The notes below the pieces were generated by a model. That model saw nothing but the letters and a program-made list of their open reading frames with translations. It had not been told where the DNA came from and did no database searches. A stretch of DNA of 64,000 bases from Mucilaginibacter aquariorum. GTDB taxonomy: Bacteria > Bacteroidota > Bacteroidia > Sphingobacteriales > Sphingobacteriaceae. Position 1 is the stretch's first letter. Each line of letters begins with the position of its first letter. Where the stretch lies: the NCBI RefSeq assembly GCF_024498135.1, contig NZ_JANHOH010000004.1, positions 124,001 through 188,000 of the forward strand, read 5' to 3'. Made by a program: the position numbers and the translations under genes. Positions 51,683 to 60,578 of the stretch are shown here, piece by piece.

Positions 51683-52813
51683 ATGAAAAAGATACTTTTA
51701 AGCGCCATAGCGCTTTTGCCCGTGCTGGCTTTTGCACAGAATACAAAGTTTACCATACAGGGTAAAGTTGGCGTAGCAAGCGCCCCGGCCAAAGCCTACC
51801 TTCAATACCGTAAGGATGGTAAGACAGTTATAGATTCAACCGTTTTAAAAAATGGTGAATATACATTTACCGGTGATGCAGGCGCGACACCTACACCAGC
51901 CTACGTTTTAATAAACGAAAAAGGATCGGGCATGAACACCACACGCGATTACAAATCTGTTTATGTAGAGCCGGGAACTATCACCCTAACAGGTGCCGAC
52001 CTTGTTGCAAAAGCAAAGGCCGATGGTACAAAAGCAAACCGCGAGAACGAGGTTTATCACACCGCCATGCAGCCTGTTAACGATGGTTATGCCGCTATGG
52101 AAGCAAAAGAAAAGGCTACCCCCGAGGCCGAACAAAAAACTGAGGAGTATATTAAACAAAACAAGCTGGCCGAAAAAGCCATAGAGGCTCAGGAGAATGC
52201 CATCAATAAAAAGTTCATTCAGGAACATCCTGATTCTTACATCAGCCTTAGCGTATTGCAATCATTTGCTTATGGCGCCGACTATGTAGATATAGCGCCA
52301 TTATACAACGCACTTTCTCCGGCAATAAAAGCATCGGCAGCGGGTAAAGAGTTTGGAGCGTTAATGCCTAAATTAAAGGCCGTTGCCCTGGGCGCGACAG
52401 CACCTGAATTTGCCGAGGCGGATACCGCCGGTAAAACGGTTAGCCTTGCCTCATTCCGTGGTAAGTATGTACTGATAGATTTTTGGGCATCATGGTGCGG
52501 CCCTTGCCGTGCCGAAAACCCTAACGTAGTTAAAGCATATAATGCTTATAAAACTAAAAACTTCACCATTTTAGGTGTATCGTTAGATAGGCCAAACGCA
52601 AAAGAGGCATGGTTAAAAGCTATCCATAAAGACGGCCTTACCTGGACACAGGTGTCCGACCTGCAATTCTGGAAAAGCAAAGCTGCCGATCTTTACGCGG
52701 TACGTGGCATTCCTCAAAACTTTTTGATAGACCCTAACGGTAAGATCATCGGCAAAAACCTAAGAGGCGATGACCTGGAAGCCAAACTGGCTGAATTGTT
52801 CGGGAAGATATAA
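51683..52813 (+). CDS. TlpA-like thioredoxin with N-terminal DUF4369 (copy 2)
   Basis: A 376-residue paralogue of the preceding gene with the same plan: signal peptide (ending VLAFAQN), DUF4369 domain, Lys/Glu-rich linker and a thioredoxin domain with Cys272-Gly-Pro-Cys275. The C-terminal domain is highly similar to copy 1 (for example SFRGKYVLIDFWASWCGPC and DLTWTQVSDL-like segments), while the N-terminal halves diverge, suggesting relaxed or shifted partner binding. A terminator inside the repeat at 52820-52966 closes the pair. Confidence 0.92.
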   Translation: MKKILLSAIALLPVLAFAQNTKFTIQGKVGVASAPAKAYLQYRKDGKTVIDSTVLKNGEYTFTGDAGATPTPAYVLINEKGSGMNTTRDYKSVYVEPGTITLTGADLVAKAKADGTKANRENEVYHTAMQPVNDGYAAMEAKEKATPEAEQKTEEYIKQNKLAEKAIEAQENAINKKFIQEHPDSYISLSVLQSFAYGADYVDIAPLYNALSPAIKASAAGKEFGALMPKLKAVALGATAPEFAEADTAGKTVSLASFRGKYVLIDFWASWCGPCRAENPNVVKAYNAYKTKNFTILGVSLDRPNAKEAWLKAIHKDGLTWTQVSDLQFWKSKAADLYAVRGIPQNFLIDPNGKIIGKNLRGDDLEAKLAELFGKI

Positions 52814-52819
52814 TTTTTT

Positions 52820-52966
52820 GAGTCATTGAGTCATTACGCTAACGCGCAGTCAGTGAGTCATTCGATTTTAAATACAAAAGGCGAGATTGCATTTGCAACC
52901 TCGCCTTTTGCTTTGTATTAAACTATGCAATGACCCAATGACGCGCCAGCACAATGACTCAATGAC
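52820..52966. repeat. Inverted-repeat element, GAGTCATT word family
   Basis: The left arm 52820-52862 has GAGTCATT three times (52820, 52828, 52855). The right arm 52929-52966 has the complement (AATGAC, CAATGAC, AATGACTCAATGAC). GCGCGT-like segments in both arms also match. Unlike the other elements its loop contains a strong terminator hairpin (52876-52909). It fills the gap between convergent tlpA-like and purD genes. Confidence 0.78.
52872..52918. terminator. Bidirectional terminator between tlpA-like and purD genes
   Basis: AAAAGGCGAG-A-TTGCA (52876-52891) pairs with TGCAA-C-CTCGCCTTTT (52894-52909) with one mismatch and a two-base loop. ATACAAA and TTTGTAT extend the stem on the outside. 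A/T runs on both sides allow use in both directions. Confidence 0.9.
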
Positions 52967-52968
52967 TT

Positions 52969-54243
52969 TTACAATAAGTCGAACCCTATATCTTTTCTGA
53001 AATACACGCCGTCGTAGTAGATCCGTGCGGCATCGGCGGTTGCTTGTTGCAGGGCATCAAACATGTTATCTTGTAAGCTGGTAACAGCTAACACACGGCC
53101 GCCAACTGCTTTTATATCCTCGCCAACCAAAGTTGTGCCTGCATGGAACACATGCGAATCGCGTACGTTTTCAATCCCGCTGATGGTTTTATCCTTCAGA
53201 TATTCGCCGGGGTAACCGCCTGCAACGCAAACTACAGTTGCGGCAGTTTTATTAGAGATGACAAGCTCCTTTTCGTTCAAATTACCTTCGGCAACGCCTA
53301 ATAGCAAGTCAACAAAATCCGATTCGATACGCGGCATAACGCTTTCCGTTTCCGGGTCGCCCATGCGGCAGTTATATTCAATAACCCATGGCTCGCCGTG
53401 GGTATTCATTAATCCAATAAAAATAAAGCCTTTGTAGGGGATGCCTTCTTTTTTCAAACCCTCAACAGTAGGGATAATAACCCTTTGCTCTACCTTCTCC
53501 ATAAAAGCGGCATCAGCAAAATGCACCGGCGAAACCGAACCCATGCCACCTGTATTTAAACCGGTATCGCCTTCGCCAATACGTTTGTAGTCTTTGGCTT
53601 CGGGCAGTATCTTGTAGTTGGTACCATCAGTCATTACAAAAACCGAAAGTTCAATTCCCTGTAAAAATTGTTCAATCACCACTTTAGAACTGGCATCGCC
53701 AAATTTAGCTTCGGTAAGCATCTCCAGTAACTCCTGGCGGGCCTCCTCTAAAGTAAGGCATATTAAAACACCTTTCCCAGCTGCAAGTCCGTCGGCTTTT
53801 AAAACAACGGGCAGGCCTGTTGTGGCCAGGTAGTCAAACCCTTCCTGCAGGGTATCGCGGGTAAACGTGCGCGATGCCGCGGTTGGCACATTATTGCGTT
53901 GCATAAATGCTTTTGAATAATCTTTGCTGCCTTCTAATTGCGCGCCTTCCTGCTGCGGGCCAATAACGGGGATGCTTTTCAGCTGCTCATCGGCCAGGAA
54001 AAAATCGTGAATCCCTTTTACCAGTGGTTCTTCGGGGCCAACCAATACCATTTTAATATCGTTAGCCAAAACCAGGGCTTTGATGCCTTCAAAATCGGTA
54101 ACCTTTAAATTAACATTAGTGCCATACTGGCCTGTACCGGCATTACCGGGCGCTATAAAAAGCTTATCGCATTTTGGGCTTTGAGAAATTTTCCAGGCGA
54201 AGGCGCTTTCCCTTCCACCCGAACCAAGGAGCAGGATATTCAT
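52969..54243 (-). CDS. purD: Phosphoribosylamine-glycine ligase
   Basis: A 424-residue ATP-grasp enzyme that joins glycine to phosphoribosylamine in purine synthesis. It starts MNILLLGSGGRESAFAWKI, the PurD signature. The family motif RMGDPETE lies in YNCRMGDPETESVMPR, with ATP-grasp segments LKADGLAAGKGV and LNTGGMGSVSP. Length equals the family norm. Other pur genes are absent from the window. It is divergent from secA across a repeat element; the stop is three bases beyond the neighbouring GAGTCATT element. Confidence 0.96.
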   Translation of the reverse strand: MNILLLGSGGRESAFAWKISQSPKCDKLFIAPGNAGTGQYGTNVNLKVTDFEGIKALVLANDIKMVLVGPEEPLVKGIHDFFLADEQLKSIPVIGPQQEGAQLEGSKDYSKAFMQRNNVPTAASRTFTRDTLQEGFDYLATTGLPVVLKADGLAAGKGVLICLTLEEARQELLEMLTEAKFGDASSKVVIEQFLQGIELSVFVMTDGTNYKILPEAKDYKRIGEGDTGLNTGGMGSVSPVHFADAAFMEKVEQRVIIPTVEGLKKEGIPYKGFIFIGLMNTHGEPWVIEYNCRMGDPETESVMPRIESDFVDLLLGVAEGNLNEKELVISNKTAATVVCVAGGYPGEYLKDKTISGIENVRDSHVFHAGTTLVGEDIKAVGGRVLAVTSLQDNMFDALQQATADAARIYYDGVYFRKDIGFDLL

Positions 54244-54263
54244 ACGGGCAAATATAGTGTTTT

Positions 54264-54389
54264 GATATGCAGATGTGCGAATGTGCCGATATGCGGATTA
54301 TAGAACGGCTAAGTAATTAAGTCATATAGCGGCCAGATTAGCGAATTTAACATCATTTGCACACCTGCACATCCGCATATTTGCACATT
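54264..54389. repeat. Inverted-repeat element, TGCAGATG word family (copy 3)
   Basis: The left arm 54264-54300 (GATATGCAGATGTGCGAATG, then GCCGATATGCGGAT) and the right arm 54352-54389 (TTTGCACACCTGCACATCCG, then CATATTTGCACAT) are reverse complements with mismatches and a 51-base loop. It lies in the divergent gap of purD and secA. A TATCTTTG -7 box at 54395-54402 begins six bases after the right arm and probably drives secA. Confidence 0.78.
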
Positions 54390-54469
54390 AATCCTATCTT
54401 TGTATGTCAAAATGACTTTAAAATTGCACTGGCGCAATTATTGAGTTTGGTGCATTATATAAAAATAAT

Positions 54470-57400
54470 ATGTTAGATTTTTTCAGTAAGCTTTTTGGAA
54501 GCAAATCAGAGCGAGACGTTAAAGGCCTTATGCCGATAGTTGAGAAAGTTAAGGCTGCATATGCCAAGCTTGATCAGTTAAGTAATGATGAGCTTAGGGC
54601 CAAAACCATAGAATTTAAAGAGACCATTGCAGCCGGCCTTGCCGGAATTGACAGCGAGATACAGGCTATTAAAACCCGTACCGAAACTGAATTGAATATG
54701 GAGGTAAGCGAAAAAGTTACCCTGTATACTCAATTAGATAAGCTGGAGAAAGACCGCAATAAGGAGCTTGAAGATATATTGATGAATATTTTACCTGAGG
54801 CTTTTGCCGTAGTAAAAGAAACATCGCGCAGGTTTGCCGAGAACAAGACCATTGAGGTTACCGCTACACAGTTTGACCGTGAATTGGCTGCCCAAAAAAG
54901 CAATGTTATTATAAAAGGCGACCAGGCTATTCACCATAATACATGGTTGGCTGCCGGTAACGAGGTTACCTGGAACATGGTACACTACGATGTACAGTTG
55001 ATAGGTGGTATTGTATTACACCAGGGTAAAATTGCCGAGATGGCAACAGGTGAAGGTAAAACGCTGGTAGCTACGCTGCCTGCTTACCTTAACGCGCTTG
55101 CCGGCCAGGGTGTGCACATTGTAACTGTGAATGATTACCTGGCACGCCGCGATAGCGAGTGGATGGGCCCATTATACGAGTTTCATGGTTTGGCTGTCGA
55201 TTGTATTGACAAACACGAGCCAAATTCTGAGGAACGCCGTAAAGCGTACCTGGCCGATATTACCTTTGGTACCAATAACGAGTTTGGTTTTGACTACCTG
55301 CGTGACAATATGACACGCAGCCCGGAAGAACTGGTACAACGCAAGTTGCATTATGCCATGGTGGATGAGGTGGATTCGGTATTAATTGATGATGCACGTA
55401 CACCATTAATTATATCAGGCCCGATACCACGTGGTGATGAGCATGAGTTTTATGAGCTGAAACCACGCATAGAGCGTTTGGTTAACGCGCAAAAAGCTTA
55501 CGTTAACGCGGTTTTAAACGAAGCTAAAAAAGCTATAAACGAGGGTAACACCGGTATTGACGATGGCGGCTTAGCATTATTGCGTGCACACCGTGCATTG
55601 CCAAAAAACAAAGCCCTTATTAAATTTTTAAGTGAAGGCGGCAACAGAACGGTTCTGCAAAAAACAGAGAACCACTACATGCAGGATCAGGGCAAAGAAA
55701 TGCCAAAGGTTGATTCGGAGCTGTTCTTCATTATCGATGAAAAAAATAATTCGGTAGAGCTTTCAGAAAAAGGTATCGAGCTGATAACCGCATCGGGCGA
55801 AGATCAGGGCTTCTTTGTAATGCCTGATGTAGGTACCGAGATCGCTAACATCGAAAAATCTGACCTTCCGGCAGAAGAGAAAATTGCCCGTAAAGATGAG
55901 CTGATGCGCGATTTCTCTATCAAATCTGAACGTATCCACTCGGTTAACCAACTGCTTAAAGCATATACTTTATTTGAAAAAGATACCGAGTACATCCTTG
56001 ATGAAGGCAAAGTAAAAATTGTTGATGAGCAAACAGGCCGTGTATTAGATGGCCGCCGTTACTCTGATGGTTTGCACCAGGCTATCGAGGCTAAAGAAAA
56101 TGTTAAGGTAGAGGACGCTACACAAACCTTTGCTACCGTAACGCTGCAAAACTACTTCAGGATGTACCACAAGCTTTGCGGTATGACGGGTACTGCCGTT
56201 ACCGAAGCAGGTGAGTTTTGGCAGATCTACAAACTGGATGTGGTAGAGATACCAACCAATACGCCAACCAGCCGTGCAGATATGCAGGATTTGGTTTACC
56301 GTACCATCCGCGAAAAATACAATGCCGTTGCTGACGAAATTGTGAAACTAACCCAAGCCGGCAGACCGGTACTGGTGGGTACAACATCGGTAGAGATCTC
56401 GGAATTATTGAGCCGTATGCTTAAGCTGCGCGGTATTAAACATAACGTACTGAATGCTAAAATGCACCAGAAAGAGGCAGACATTGTTGCCGAAGCTGGT
56501 CAGGCTGGTACCGTAACCATTGCCACCAACATGGCAGGCCGTGGTACGGATATAAAATTAGGGGCAGGTGTAAAAGAAGCCGGTGGTTTAGCCATTGTAG
56601 GTACCGAGCGCCACGAATCGCGCCGTGTAGACAGGCAGTTGCGTGGTCGTGCCGGTAGGCAGGGTGACCCGGGTTCGTCTCAGTTCTTTGTATCATTAGA
56701 AGATAACCTGATGCGTTTATTCGGATCAGAGCGGATCTCTAACCTGATGGTACGGATGGGTATCGAAGAGGGCGAAGTGATACAGCACTCTATGATCTCA
56801 AAATCAATAGAGCGTGCACAAAAGAAAGTAGAAGAAAACAATTTTGGTATCCGTAAGCGTTTGCTGGAGTATGATGATGTGATGAACTCACAACGTACCG
56901 TGATCTACGCTAAACGTAAGAACGCCCTGTTTGGCGAGCGCCTTGATGTTGATTTGAGCAATACCGTATTTGATGTTATTGAAGATGTGGTAACCGAATA
57001 TAAAGAAGCCAACAACTATGAAGGCTTCCGCTTAGAAGTTATCCGTTTATTCTCGATAGATACGGAACTTACTGCCGAAGAGTTTTCAAATACCAACATC
57101 CCAACTTTGGTTGATAGTACCTTTATAGAGGTTAACAACTTCTACAAACGCAAAGCCGAAGCCGTTGCACAACAGGCATACCCTGTGTTGAAAGACGTTT
57201 ACGATACACGCGGCCAGTACGTGGAAAACATTGTAGTGCCTTTCTCTGATGGTATCCATGGTTTACAGGTTTCTGTTCCGCTTAAAAAGGCAGTAGAGAA
57301 CAAAGGAGTGGAAGTGTTTAAATCATTCGAAAAGAATGTGACCCTTTACCTGATCGATGATGCCTGGAAAGAGCATTTGCGCGAAATGGACGAGTTAAAG

Positions 57401-57778
57401 CAATCTGTACAAAACGCGGTTTACGAACAAAAAGACCCGCTGTTGGTTTATAAGTTCGAAGCCTTTGAATTGTTCCGTCAGATGTTATCAAACGTGAACA
57501 AAGAGCTGGTTAGCTTCTTGTTTAGAGGAGGTATCCCGGTTCAGCAGGAGCCCGAGCAGGTACGTGAGGCAAAACCTCAGCCGAAGCTCGACCTGAGGAA
57601 CATGCGTACTTCAAAACCCGAGCTGGTAAGCGAATCTAACGGCATGCCGATGGAAGATACCCGCGAAATACAAAAGCCAACCCCTGTAAAGGTTGAGCAA
57701 AAAATAGGCAGGAATGACCCTTGCCCTTGTGGTAGCGGCAAAAAATACAAGAACTGCCACGGCGTAGGGTTGAATTAA
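54470..57778 (+). CDS. secA: Preprotein translocase ATPase
   Basis: A 1102-residue SecA, the motor that pushes unfolded proteins through SecYEG. Walker A is ATGEGKT at 192-198, with DEAD-type [20 protein letters not shown], and helicase motifs [16 protein letters not shown] and [13 protein letters not shown]. The C-terminus ends in the SEC-C zinc motif [13 protein letters not shown]. It is about 200 residues longer than E. coli SecA (901), the extra length lying mainly in nucleotide-binding domain 1 (around 60-120 and 330-440), as in other Bacteroidota. It is transcribed alone with a leader of about 60 bases. Confidence 0.98.
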   Translation: MLDFFSKLFGSKSERDVKGLMPIVEKVKAAYAKLDQLSNDELRAKTIEFKETIAAGLAGIDSEIQAIKTRTETELNMEVSEKVTLYTQLDKLEKDRNKELEDILMNILPEAFAVVKETSRRFAENKTIEVTATQFDRELAAQKSNVIIKGDQAIHHNTWLAAGNEVTWNMVHYDVQLIGGIVLHQGKIAEMATGEGKTLVATLPAYLNALAGQGVHIVTVNDYLARRDSEWMGPLYEFHGLAVDCIDKHEPNSEERRKAYLADITFGTNNEFGFDYLRDNMTRSPEELVQRKLHYAMVDEVDSVLIDDARTPLIISGPIPRGDEHEFYELKPRIERLVNAQKAYVNAVLNEAKKAINEGNTGIDDGGLALLRAHRALPKNKALIKFLSEGGNRTVLQKTENHYMQDQGKEMPKVDSELFFIIDEKNNSVELSEKGIELITASGEDQGFFVMPDVGTEIANIEKSDLPAEEKIARKDELMRDFSIKSERIHSVNQLLKAYTLFEKDTEYILDEGKVKIVDEQTGRVLDGRRYSDGLHQAIEAKENVKVEDATQTFATVTLQNYFRMYHKLCGMTGTAVTEAGEFWQIYKLDVVEIPTNTPTSRADMQDLVYRTIREKYNAVADEIVKLTQAGRPVLVGTTSVEISELLSRMLKLRGIKHNVLNAKMHQKEADIVAEAGQAGTVTIATNMAGRGTDIKLGAGVKEAGGLAIVGTERHESRRVDRQLRGRAGRQGDPGSSQFFVSLEDNLMRLFGSERISNLMVRMGIEEGEVIQHSMISKSIERAQKKVEENNFGIRKRLLEYDDVMNSQRTVIYAKRKNALFGERLDVDLSNTVFDVIEDVVTEYKEANNYEGFRLEVIRLFSIDTELTAEEFSNTNIPTLVDSTFIEVNNFYKRKAEAVAQQAYPVLKDVYDTRGQYVENIVVPFSDGIHGLQVSVPLKKAVENKGVEVFKSFEKNVTLYLIDDAWKEHLREMDELKQSVQNAVYEQKDPLLVYKFEAFELFRQMLSNVNKELVSFLFRGGIPVQQEPEQVREAKPQPKLDLRNMRTSKPELVSESNGMPMEDTREIQKPTPVKVEQKIGRNDPCPCGSGKKYKNCHGVGLN

Positions 57779-57789
57779 AAAATATAAAA

Positions 57790-57882
57790 GTCATCCTGAA
57801 CTTGTTTCAGGATCTCTCAGGACGGTTGACCACTATGCAATCGACTTTGCGAGTGGGATGCCGAAACAAGTTCGGCATGACA
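57790..57882. repeat. Dispersed inverted repeat with GTCATCCTGAA ends
   Basis: The left arm 57790-57816 (GTCATCCTGAACTTGTTTCA then GGATCTC) and the right arm 57855-57882 (GGGATGCCGAAACAAGTTCG then GCATGACA) pair over about 27 bases. The left arm alone also folds on itself (CCTGAACTTGTTTCAGG). It sits 12 bases after the secA stop and may end its transcript. Repeats of this wording are widespread in bacterial intergenic regions. Confidence 0.82.
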
Positions 57883-57905
57883 ACGTTTGTTGAATAAATA
57901 CAAAA

Positions 57906-58382
57906 ATGAAAAAAGCAATGTTTGATAATAAAGCTCCTGTAAGCCTCATCAAATATTGCTTTTTTTTTGTGCTGATACTGGTCTCGGCCAAAGCATCGGC
58001 ACAAACCACCCGCGGCAAGGTACAGGTAGTGGCCCCGCCATTGTTTGATACCCTTTTAGCTAAACGTGCCACCCTTGGCAAAGGCAGCGCTGGCGGTAGT
58101 AGCACGGCGGGTTATTCCTCATCATACGGCTACCGTGTGCAAATTTACAGCGGCAGTAGCCGCAGTGCGGCCTTTAACGCGCAGGCAAAGTTCAATAGAG
58201 AGTTTCCCGAAATGCGTACCTATATCATTTATCGCGAGCCAAACTTTAAAGTAAGAGCCGGCGATTTCAGATCGCGTATTGAGGCCGAACGTATGAAGGA
58301 AGAATTGAAATCATTATTCCCGGCGATGTTCATCGTATCCGAAAAAATAAATCCACCCAAAACGGTTATCAGCAATGATTAA
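57906..58382 (+). CDS. SPOR-domain protein
   Basis: A 158-residue exported protein with a signal peptide (cleavage near ASAQ, residue 33), a short Gly/Ser-rich linker (KGSAGGSSTAGYSSS) and a C-terminal SPOR domain at about 75-148 (YGYRVQIYSGSSRSAAFNAQ, NFKVRAGDFRSRIEAERM). SPOR domains bind denuded peptidoglycan at division sites. The protein is small for the family and lacks a membrane anchor, so it should be periplasmic. Its last eight bases overlap the next gene (AATGATTAA), implying coupled translation with the M20 hydrolase. Confidence 0.88.
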   Translation: MKKAMFDNKAPVSLIKYCFFFVLILVSAKASAQTTRGKVQVVAPPLFDTLLAKRATLGKGSAGGSSTAGYSSSYGYRVQIYSGSSRSAAFNAQAKFNREFPEMRTYIIYREPNFKVRAGDFRSRIEAERMKEELKSLFPAMFIVSEKINPPKTVISND

Positions 58383-59559
58383 AGAAAAGATCCAGCAGCT
58401 ATCAAAAGATATTTTTAACGATGTAGTGGCCAACCGCAGGCACTTACATTCGCATCCCGAGCTTTCTTTCCACGAGGTAGAAACATCAGTATTTGTAGCA
58501 AATAAACTGGAAGAGCTGGGTCTGGAATATCATAAAATGGCTGATACCGGTCTGGTCGCTTTAATAAAAGGCGATAAGCCGTCAAACCAAGTGGTGGCCC
58601 TGCGCGCGGATATGGATGCATTGCCTATTACCGAAGCAAACGATGTTCCCTATAAATCACAAAACCCGGGCGTAATGCACGCCTGCGGGCACGATGTGCA
58701 TACCTCGTCGTTGTTAGGGGTAGCCAAAATATTAACCGATCTTAAAAGCGAGTTTGGCGGTACTATAAAACTTATTTTTCAGCCGGCAGAAGAAAAACTG
58801 CCAGGTGGTGCAAGCCTCATGATAAAAGAAGGCGTACTGGAAAACCCAAAACCTGCCGCGGTTATCGGTCAGCACGTTATGCCGTTGATAGATGCCGGTA
58901 AAGTTGGTTTCCGCGCGGGTAAGTACATGGCCTCTACAGATGAGCTTTATGTTACCGTCAGGGGTAAAGGTGGGCATGGCGCGCAGCCACAGCAAAATGT
59001 TGACCCGGTTATTATCACCGCGCATATATTAACAGCCCTGCAAACAATTGTAAGTCGTTCTGCCGACCCTAAAAGTCCGTCGGTACTATCATTTGGAAAA
59101 GTGATTGCCAACGGCGCCACCAACGTTATACCCAACGAGGTGTACCTGGAAGGTACCTTCCGCACCATGGACGAAAAATGGCGTTCTGAAGCCCATATCA
59201 AGATCAAAAAAATGGCCGAAGGTATTGCCGAAAGCATGGGGGGGAGTTGTGAGTTCAATATTATGAGGGGTTATCCTTTCCTGATCAACGAGGAAAAATT
59301 AACCGCCCGCACCCGTGGCCACGCCGAAGATTATTTAGGTAAAGAGAATGTGCTCGACCTGGATATCTGGATGGCGGCAGAAGATTTTGCCTATTATTCG
59401 CAAGTGGCAGATTCTTGTTTTTATCGCCTGGGTACACGTAACGAAAGTCGCGGAATTACCTCTTCGGTACATACCCCAACGTTTGATATAGAAGAAAGCG
59501 CATTGGAACAAAGCGTTGGTCTGATGGCTTACCTTGCCGTTAAGCAGTTGGGTAATTAA
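58375..59559 (+). CDS. M20 family metal-dependent amidohydrolase
   Basis: A 394-residue zinc amidohydrolase of the M20D type (N-acyl-amino-acid/hippurate hydrolase). The motifs are RRHLHSHPELSFHE, RADMDALPI, the metal-binding MHACGHDVHTSSLLG with catalytic Glu in FQPAEEKLPGG, and the dimerisation insert KGGHGAQPQQNVDP. It probably removes acyl groups from amino acids; N-acetyl-diaminopimelate and auxin-conjugate hydrolases share this signature, so the substrate is open. No signal peptide. It overlaps the SPOR gene by eight bases, forming a two-gene operon that hints at a link to cell-wall amino acids. Confidence 0.9.
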   Translation: MIKEKIQQLSKDIFNDVVANRRHLHSHPELSFHEVETSVFVANKLEELGLEYHKMADTGLVALIKGDKPSNQVVALRADMDALPITEANDVPYKSQNPGVMHACGHDVHTSSLLGVAKILTDLKSEFGGTIKLIFQPAEEKLPGGASLMIKEGVLENPKPAAVIGQHVMPLIDAGKVGFRAGKYMASTDELYVTVRGKGGHGAQPQQNVDPVIITAHILTALQTIVSRSADPKSPSVLSFGKVIANGATNVIPNEVYLEGTFRTMDEKWRSEAHIKIKKMAEGIAESMGGSCEFNIMRGYPFLINEEKLTARTRGHAEDYLGKENVLDLDIWMAAEDFAYYSQVADSCFYRLGTRNESRGITSSVHTPTFDIEESALEQSVGLMAYLAVKQLGN

Positions 59560-59620
59560 TTAATAGCTAATGGTGATGATACAGGAAATGACCACCATTT
59601 TTGATAAATAGCTTCATGCC

Positions 59621-59799
59621 GTCGCTCGGCTCCAGCCGGGTGACCATTATTACAGGGCCTCCGGCCGAATTTTTATTACACTGCGGCGAGACGCCGCTTA
59701 ATACATGTCACTCAGCTTGAGCCGAGCGACTACAAAAGGTATATTCATTGCCGTTGGCTTTAGCCAACGGATAGCCTGCCATTATAGCGGCTTTAGCCG
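59621..59799. repeat. Cluster of palindromes (GTCGCTCGGCTC and GGC-TTTA-GCC types)
   Basis: GTCGCTCGGCTC (59621-59632) and GAGCCGAGCGAC (59719-59730) are perfect 12-base inverted arms enclosing smaller hairpins such as GCGGCGAGACGCCGC. After them come CCGTTGGC-TTTA-GCCAACGG (59751-59770), preceded by CATTG, and CGGCT-TT-AGCCG (59788-59799). Together they fill the 244-base gap after the M20 gene. Confidence 0.8.
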
Positions 59800-59803
59800 A
59801 AAA

Positions 59804-60256
59804 TTACCCCTTCTCTGCCATTTCTTTTATCACCAGATTTCGCTTTAACAGTAAGTTATTCATATACTTTTTCAGGAACAACCAGTTAGCCAGTTTACCC
59901 AACAACCCAAGCGGCGATTCAAAAGTAAACTCATCCCGCATGATGGTTTGCTTATCATCCCCGGTAAAATAATGTTCGTGGCGGAAACTTTTAAATGCTC
60001 CTGCTACCATTTCATCAGCAAAGAAAACAGGGAAATTAAAGTCGGTTATTTTTGAAGTAAGATTTTGCCAGATGCCGAAATGTTTAGCCCGCCAGGTTAC
60101 GGTTTCGCCCGACTCAATTAATCCGCTGGTGCGGCCTGCAATAGCTTGCTCGCCGGTGTGTTTGGTGGATGCTACATGTATGTCAATATCCCGTGCAACG
60201 TCAAAGCAGCGCTGCACAGGGGCGTTGATGTAGGTGTGGAGTTGGATGATAGGCAC
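59804..60256 (-). CDS. SRPBCC-fold (START-like) protein
   Basis: A 150-residue soluble protein starting at GTG 60256. The N-terminus IIQLHTYINAPVQRCFDVARD is the typical opening strand and helix of polyketide cyclase/ligand-binding SRPBCC proteins. Middle strands (GETVTWRAKHFGIWQNLTSKI, SFRHEHYF) and the long C-terminal helix (LLLKRNLVIKEMAEKG) complete the helix-grip fold. These proteins bind hydrophobic ligands; the ligand here is unknown. It is adjacent to a small unknown gene 12 bases upstream in the same direction. Confidence 0.85.
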   Translation of the reverse strand: MPIIQLHTYINAPVQRCFDVARDIDIHVASTKHTGEQAIAGRTSGLIESGETVTWRAKHFGIWQNLTSKITDFNFPVFFADEMVAGAFKSFRHEHYFTGDDKQTIMRDEFTFESPLGLLGKLANWLFLKKYMNNLLLKRNLVIKEMAEKG

Positions 60257-60268
60257 GCAGATCTGTTA

Positions 60269-60520
60269 TTATTTCACTAAAGATCTTAGAAAAGTCATGC
60301 TTGCCTCGTTGTCGATATTTTCTACTAACTTGTTATCTAATTCTAAAATAAAGGCTTCGGCCGCAAGCCCACTTTTCACGATAAAAAGATCCTGCAATAA
60401 ACTTGAAATTAAGTGCCAATCTTCGCCATTAATATCTTTGCTATTCGCATTCATCCTTGCCCAACCATCAACATCCCCGCCATAATTTTTATATATATTT
60501 AGCTTATCAAGTGTGATCAT
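60269..60520 (-). CDS. Conserved hypothetical small protein
   Basis: An 83-residue soluble protein (MITLDKLNIYKNYGGDVDGW...) predicted to be largely helical, acidic, without signal or Cys. It resembles short uncharacterised Bacteroidota proteins with the pattern L-x-IYK-x-Y-x-GD-x-DG. Its 12-base spacing to the SRPBCC gene suggests co-transcription. Function is unknown. Confidence 0.68.
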   Translation of the reverse strand: MITLDKLNIYKNYGGDVDGWARMNANSKDINGEDWHLISSLLQDLFIVKSGLAAEAFILELDNKLVENIDNEASMTFLRSLVK

Positions 60521-60578
60521 GTTAATTAATTATAAAGGCAATTCATCAGTGTCATCAAAAAACAGTTTTAATCCCGGT

